A stretch of DNA of 64,000 bases from CAVWSM01 sp963799425 (GTDB taxonomy: Bacteria > Actinomycetota > Actinomycetes > Jiangellales > Jiangellaceae), in NCBI GenBank assembly GCA_963799425.1, contig CAWCXA010000011.1, forward strand, positions 124,001-188,000, in the 5' to 3' direction. The notes beneath the pieces are model-generated. The model was given only the letters and a program-made list of their open reading frames with translations, did no database searches and had not been told where the DNA came from. Positions 60,139 through 64,000 of this stretch are shown here, piece after piece; the stretch's first letter is position 1, and every line of letters begins with the position of its first letter. The position numbers and the translations under genes are program-made.

Positions 60139-61611
60139 ATGACAACGGGTCTGGCACCTGACGAGCAGAAGGTCGTCGACGCCGTACGTAAGGAACTGTT
60201 CATCGGCGGCTCCTGGCGACCGGCGGCAGGCGGCGGGACGCTCGACGTCCACGACCCGTCGACCGGCGACACGCTCTGCTCGATCGCGGACGCGACACCC
60301 GAGGACGGGGATGCCGCGCTCGGTGCTGCGGCGGACGCGCAGGCTGCGTGGGCCGCCACGCCGCCACGCGACCGGGCGGAGATCCTGCGGCGAGCGTTCG
60401 AGGCGATGACCGCGCAGGCCGAAGAGCTCGCGCTGCTCATGACGCTGGAGATGGGCAAGCCGGTCGCGGAGTCGCGCACTGAGGTGGCGTACGCCGCGGA
60501 GTTCTTCCGCTGGTTCTCCGAAGAGGCCTCGCGGATCCAGGGCGACTACCGCACGGCGCCCAACGGTGCCTCCCGCATCTTGACAATGAAGCAGCCGGTG
60601 GGCCCGAGCATCTTCATCACCCCGTGGAACTTCCCGCTGGCGATGGGGACGCGGAAGATCGGGCCGGCGATCGCTGCGGGTTGCACGATCGTCATCAAGC
60701 CGGCGTCCGAGACTCCGCTGTCGATGCTGGCGCTCGCTCAGATTCTCGAGGAGGCTGGGCTGCCCGGCGGGGTGCTCAACGTCCTGACCACATCGCACTC
60801 CGGTCAGCTGATGGAGCCGCTGATCCGTGACCCCCGGGCGCGCAAGCTCTCGTTCACCGGCTCGACCGAGATCGGCCGCAAGCTTGTCGAGCAGTCGGCG
60901 CAGCAGCTGCTGCGGGTGTCGATGGAGCTGGGCGGCAACGCGCCGTTCCTCGTGTTCGGTGACGCCGACCTCGACAAGGCTGTCGAGGGTGCGCTCCTCG
61001 CCAAGATGCGCAACATCGGTGAGGCGTGCACCGCGGCCAACCGGTTCCTGGTGCATGAATCTGTCGCAGGCGATTTCGCTGCCCGATTGGCCGATCGCAT
61101 GGGTGCGCTGCGCGTCGGGCGCGGCACCGAGGACGGCGTACAGGTCGGTCCGCTGATCACGGAGAAGGCGCGCGAAGGCGTGGCGGATCTGGTCGCGTCG
61201 GCAACCGATGCCGGCGCACGGGTGCTCACCGGCGCCGAGTCGCTGTCCGGTCCTGGTTGGTTCTACAAGCCGACGGTGCTGGCCGACGTACCACCGGACG
61301 CGCGGATCCTCCAGGAGGAGATCTTCGGCCCGGTCGCGCCGATCACGACCTTCGGCACCGACGACGAGGCGATCGAGCTCGCCAACAACACCGAGTACGG
61401 CCTCATCGCGTACGCATTCACGCGCGACCTGACGCGGGCATTCTCCGTCGCGGAGCGGCTGGAGAGCGGCATGGTCGGCCTCAACGCGGGCGTCATCTCC
61501 AACCCGGCTGCGCCCTTCGGCGGAGTGAAGGCGTCCGGCTTCGGGCGCGAGGGCGGCCGCGAGGGGATCGAGGAGTACCTCGAGGTGAAGTACGTCGGCC
61601 TCGCCCTCTGA
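60139..61611 (+). CDS. gabD: Succinate-semialdehyde dehydrogenase
   Basis: A 490-residue aldehyde dehydrogenase converting succinate semialdehyde to succinate. Motifs are FITPWNFPLAMGTRKIGPAI, SFTGSTEIGRKLVEQ, the catalytic glutamate in MELGGNAPFLVF and the catalytic cysteine in NIGEACTAANRFLVH, with the C-terminal GGVKASGFGREGGREGIEEY. GABD-type assignment rests on the TCTAANR-like region and the divergent gabT. Length is right. A strong GAGGAGAG ribosome site is visible. A long hairpin follows its stop. Confidence 0.92.
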   Translation: MTTGLAPDEQKVVDAVRKELFIGGSWRPAAGGGTLDVHDPSTGDTLCSIADATPEDGDAALGAAADAQAAWAATPPRDRAEILRRAFEAMTAQAEELALLMTLEMGKPVAESRTEVAYAAEFFRWFSEEASRIQGDYRTAPNGASRILTMKQPVGPSIFITPWNFPLAMGTRKIGPAIAAGCTIVIKPASETPLSMLALAQILEEAGLPGGVLNVLTTSHSGQLMEPLIRDPRARKLSFTGSTEIGRKLVEQSAQQLLRVSMELGGNAPFLVFGDADLDKAVEGALLAKMRNIGEACTAANRFLVHESVAGDFAARLADRMGALRVGRGTEDGVQVGPLITEKAREGVADLVASATDAGARVLTGAESLSGPGWFYKPTVLADVPPDARILQEEIFGPVAPITTFGTDDEAIELANNTEYGLIAYAFTRDLTRAFSVAERLESGMVGLNAGVISNPAAPFGGVKASGFGREGGREGIEEYLEVKYVGLAL

Positions 61612-61622
61612 CGGCGGCGCGA

Positions 61623-61710
61623 CAATGATCACGGAACCCATGCTTGTGGGGGGTGTGCAAGGCCCATGAGCCTGGCATTCCCCCCAAGGCCATGGGTTCC
61701 GTGATCATTG
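61623..61710. repeat. Long inverted repeat (about 88 nt) after gabD
   Basis: Perfect 20-bp arms, starting CAATGATCACGG at 61623 and ending CCGTGATCATTG at 61710, enclose a second short stem (CTTG…GGGGG with CCCCC…CAAG) and a loop. It begins 11 bases after the gabD stop and ends just before the M55 promoter region. It could be a terminator, but it is longer than any other terminator here and lacks a T-run, so it may be a repetitive palindromic element. No second copy was noticed in the window. Confidence 0.7.
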
Positions 61711-61722
61711 CGGGCCGTGCAC

Positions 61723-61728
61723 TAAGTT
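61723..61728 (+). promoter_or_regulatory. Possible -10 box for a leaderless M55 mRNA
   Basis: TAAGTT fits the TANNNT -10 pattern and lies 7 bases before the GTG used as the M55 start. No ribosome site is visible upstream of that GTG. This arrangement is typical of leaderless transcripts in actinobacteria. A -35 would fall in the right arm of the long hairpin. Inferred only from spacing. Confidence 0.4.
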
Positions 61729-61735
61729 GGCGCGG

Positions 61736-62569
61736 GTGAAGATCCTGATCTCGGCCGATATGGAAGGCGCTACAGGCGTCACCTGGCCGGCCGACGTGGA
61801 GCCGGGCACCGAGCAGTGGCAGCGCTGCCGCCGCATGTTCACGTCCGACGTCAACGCCACGGTTGCCGGGTTCTTCGACGGCGGCGCCGACGAGGTGCTC
61901 ATCAACGAGGCGCACGCGACTATGCGCAACCTCCTCCTTGAGGAGCTCGACGAGCGCGCCACGATGCTCACCGGCCGGCACAAGGACCTCACGATGGTCG
62001 AGGGCGTCCAGCATGGGGACGTCGACGGCATCGCGTTCGTCGGCTACCACACGGGCGCGGGCACCGAGGGCGTGCTCGCGCACACCTACCTTGCCAACTC
62101 GATCACCGGGGTATGGGTCGATGACGAGCCAGCGAGCGAAGGGCGGCTCAACGCCTACGTCGTGGCCTCCTACGGGGTGCCGGTGGTGCTCGTGACCGGC
62201 GACGACTGCACGTGCATCGACGCTGCCGGCTACGCACCTGCGGCACAGGCAGTGCCGGTCAAGGACTACGTCTCGCGCTACGCCGCGGTGTGCCGGCCGC
62301 CCGCGCGCACGTACGCCGACATCCGTGCAGCAGCCAAGGCTGCCACCGCGTTGGCGATCCGGCATGAGCCGAGCCAACAAGGACCGTTTCGCGTGGAGGT
62401 CGAGGTCGACGCGGCGCAGCTCGCCGGCGCCGCGACGATGGTGCCCACTGTCGAGCAGATCGGAGCACGCCGCGTCGCCTACACCGCGCCGACCGCGCGC
62501 GACCTGATCCGTACGTTCAAGGCCGTGACCACGCTGATCTCCGCGGCAACTGAGGAGCGGTATGGCTGA
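61736..62569 (+). CDS. dppA: M55 D-aminopeptidase (DppA type)
   Basis: A 277-residue zinc peptidase. It begins KILISADMEGATGVT with the metal-ligand D-x-E pattern, then VLINEAHATMRNLL, VGYHTGAGTEGVLAHTY and VTGDDCTCIDAAGY, as in DppA D-aminopeptidases of the M55 family, which release N-terminal D-amino acids. The GTG start gives the standard N-terminus; a TTG three codons upstream is possible. The stop overlaps the M20 ATG by 8 bases. With the D-amino-acid oxidase nearby, a role in recycling D-amino-acid-containing peptides is plausible. Confidence 0.88.
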   Translation: MKILISADMEGATGVTWPADVEPGTEQWQRCRRMFTSDVNATVAGFFDGGADEVLINEAHATMRNLLLEELDERATMLTGRHKDLTMVEGVQHGDVDGIAFVGYHTGAGTEGVLAHTYLANSITGVWVDDEPASEGRLNAYVVASYGVPVVLVTGDDCTCIDAAGYAPAAQAVPVKDYVSRYAAVCRPPARTYADIRAAAKAATALAIRHEPSQQGPFRVEVEVDAAQLAGAATMVPTVEQIGARRVAYTAPTARDLIRTFKAVTTLISAATEERYG

Positions 62570-63905
62570 GTTGACGCCAGCCGTCGACACGCAGGAGCTC
62601 GCGGGGGACGAAGCCGTTCGGTTCACCTCCGACCTCATCCGATACGACACCTCCAACCGCGGTGGCGGGGATGGCCTGGAGCGGCCCGCAGCGGAGTACG
62701 TCGGCGCGGCGCTCACCGAAGTCGGCTACGACCCGGTTGTCCTGGAGGCGGCACCCGGCCGCACCAACGTCGTCGTCCGTGTGCCCGGGTCCGAACCGCA
62801 GCTGCCAGCCCTGCTCGTCCATGGCCATCTCGACGTGGTCCCCGCCGATCCGGCCGAGTGGTTGGTGCACCCGTTCTCCGGTGAGGTGCGCGACGGCATG
62901 GTGTGGGGCCGCGGAGCGGTCGACATGAAGAACATGGACGCGATCGTGCTTGCGGTGCTCCGCGCCTGGGCACGCGAAGGGCGCGGCCCGCGGCGCGATG
63001 TCGTCGTCGCGTTCACCGCCGACGAGGAGGACAGCGCCACTTTCGGCGCGGGGTTCCTTGTCCGCCAGCATCCCGAGCTGTTCGAGGGCTGCACCGAGGG
63101 CATCAGCGAGTCTGGCGCGTTCACCTTCCATGCCGGCGGCGGTGTTCGGCTCTACCCGGTGGCCGCGGGGGAGCGGGGCACGGCCTGGGTGCGCCTCACC
63201 GCGCGCGGTCGGGCGGGGCACGGCTCGAAGGTCAACAAGGAGAACGCCGTCGTACGGCTTGCGTCGGCGGTCACTCGGATCGACGAGCACAGGTGGCCGG
63301 TGCGGTTGACGCCGACCGTGCGCCGGGCGCTCGTGGAGATCGCGGCGGCTGTCCAAGCCGATCTCGACGGTCTCGATCTCGAGCGCGACATCGACGAGGT
63401 GCTGCATCGTCTCGGTCCGGCCCGCTCCCTCGTCGAGGCGACCATCCGCAACACTGCCAACCCCACCGGCCTGTCCGCGGGATACAAGACCAATGTCATC
63501 CCGGGCACCGCGACCGCGACCGTCGACGGGCGAGTGCTTCCCGGCACGGTTGATGAGTTTGCGCAGACGATGGACGAGCTCGTCGGCGAGCACGTCGACT
63601 GGGAGTTCACCCACACCGGGCGGCCTCTCGAGGCCCCGGTCGACGCCCCACTGTTCGCCGCGATGCGTGAGGCGCTGCTGGCGCACGACCCGGATGCGCA
63701 CGTCGTGCCGTTTTCCATGAGCGGCGGCACTGACGCCAAGCAGTTCTCACGCCTAGGCATCGTGGGCTACGGCTTCTCGCCGGTGCAGCTGCCGCCGGGA
63801 CTTGACTACTACCGGATGTTCCACGGCGTCGATGAGCGCGTCCCGGTGTCGGGGCTGCACTTCGGCGTACGAGTGCTCGACCGCTTCCTGTCCTCCGTTG
63901 GCTGA
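62562..63905 (+). CDS. M20 family metallopeptidase
   Basis: A 447-residue zinc amidohydrolase/peptidase. Metal-binding motifs are LLVHGHLDVVPAD, GRGAVDMKNMDA, TADEEDSATFGAGFL and the late H of DYYRMFHGVDERVPV; the dimerisation domain shows GRGRAGHGSK-type residues (ARGRAGHGSKVNKENA) and TNVIPGTATATVDGR. It is like DapE/ArgE/CPG2 relatives that cleave amide bonds of small peptides or N-acyl amino acids. The start overlaps the M55 stop, so they are coupled. It is followed after 9 bases by the start of an S9 peptidase. Confidence 0.9.
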   Translation: MAELTPAVDTQELAGDEAVRFTSDLIRYDTSNRGGGDGLERPAAEYVGAALTEVGYDPVVLEAAPGRTNVVVRVPGSEPQLPALLVHGHLDVVPADPAEWLVHPFSGEVRDGMVWGRGAVDMKNMDAIVLAVLRAWAREGRGPRRDVVVAFTADEEDSATFGAGFLVRQHPELFEGCTEGISESGAFTFHAGGGVRLYPVAAGERGTAWVRLTARGRAGHGSKVNKENAVVRLASAVTRIDEHRWPVRLTPTVRRALVEIAAAVQADLDGLDLERDIDEVLHRLGPARSLVEATIRNTANPTGLSAGYKTNVIPGTATATVDGRVLPGTVDEFAQTMDELVGEHVDWEFTHTGRPLEAPVDAPLFAAMREALLAHDPDAHVVPFSMSGGTDAKQFSRLGIVGYGFSPVQLPPGLDYYRMFHGVDERVPVSGLHFGVRVLDRFLSSVG

Positions 63906-63914
63906 AGGAGAGTT

Positions 63915-64000
63915 GTGACCACCACGGCGCCGTACGGCACCTGGACCTCGCCCGTGACAGCGGCGCGCGTGGCGACCGCGGAATCGCCCCCGGCGTGGGT
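63915..64000 (+). CDS. S9 family peptidase, N-terminal fragment (3' end outside window)
   Basis: The first 28 codons of a gene. The GTG is preceded by GAAGGAG and reads VTTTAPYGTWTSPVTAARVA, which resembles the start of prolyl-oligopeptidase/dipeptidyl-peptidase-type S9 proteins. Co-directional and 9 bases after the M20 gene, it suggests a peptidase operon (M55–M20–S9). Only the N-terminus is seen, so the family call is tentative. Confidence 0.5.
   Translation, partial: MTTTAPYGTWTSPVTAARVATAESPPAW

Noticed and set aside
60025..61641. A 538-codon minus-strand frame opposite gabD.
   Set aside because: It shadows a clear aldehyde dehydrogenase gene.

Overview
The window is a gene-dense, high-GC chromosomal segment from an actinobacterium. 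The order leuS–degV, comEA–comEC–holA–rpsT, rpsP–KH–rimM–trmD–rplS–lepB–rnhB–DUF2469–yraN–comM–dprA–xerC, then rpsB–tsf–pyrH–frr–cdsA–rlmN, is a classic actinobacterial core arrangement. Frequent GTG starts, one TTG start (frr), a gene without a visible ribosome site and Ala/Glu-rich tails on ribosomal proteins S16 and S2 fit this. A Propionibacteriales/Nocardioidaceae-like source is a guess; nothing here fixes the genus. I saw no rRNA, tRNA, CRISPR array, insertion sequence or prophage.

Bases 1–29,100 are mostly housekeeping: the leuS end, DegV, a GntR/dTDP-glucose dehydratase pair, the competence genes comEA/comEC, holA, a ribosomal-protein and RNA-modification cluster, signal peptidase, RNase HII, the comM/dprA/xerC group, the translation-factor cluster, phosphoketolase and RlmN. 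Inserted between xerC and rpsB is a minus-strand operon of three overlapping genes: an M23-type exported protein, a small EspC-like protein, and a WXG-fronted alpha/beta hydrolase.

Bases 29,100–44,000 hold an unusual DivIVA-repeat/VOC fusion and then a polyamine and amino-acid catabolic region. An Lrp regulator is divergent from an aldehyde dehydrogenase and a potDABC transporter operon, and is co-transcribed with a putrescine-type aminotransferase and an FAD amine oxidase. Alanine dehydrogenase, an AAA+ ATPase, an agmatinase and a LysE exporter follow. With gabT and gabD near 58,700–61,600 these genes could take agmatine or imported putrescine through GABA to succinate.

Bases 44,000–49,730 are a minus-strand operon of four genes overlapping by 4 bases each: a double-GAF hybrid histidine kinase with two receivers, a single-domain receiver, a receiver–nucleotide-cyclase, and an ATP-grasp ligase resembling PGM1 peptide ligases. 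It is the best candidate for an undescribed signalling system.

Bases 49,900–64,000 are accessory metabolism: a gamma-glutamylcyclotransferase-like protein, a MarR regulator divergent from a saccharopine-dehydrogenase-family enzyme across a clear palindrome, a MOSC protein, a large secreted M4 protease with an inserted PA domain, a D-amino-acid-oxidase-like enzyme, gabT/gabD, a long hairpin, and a peptidase run (M55, M20, start of S9) that leaves the window.
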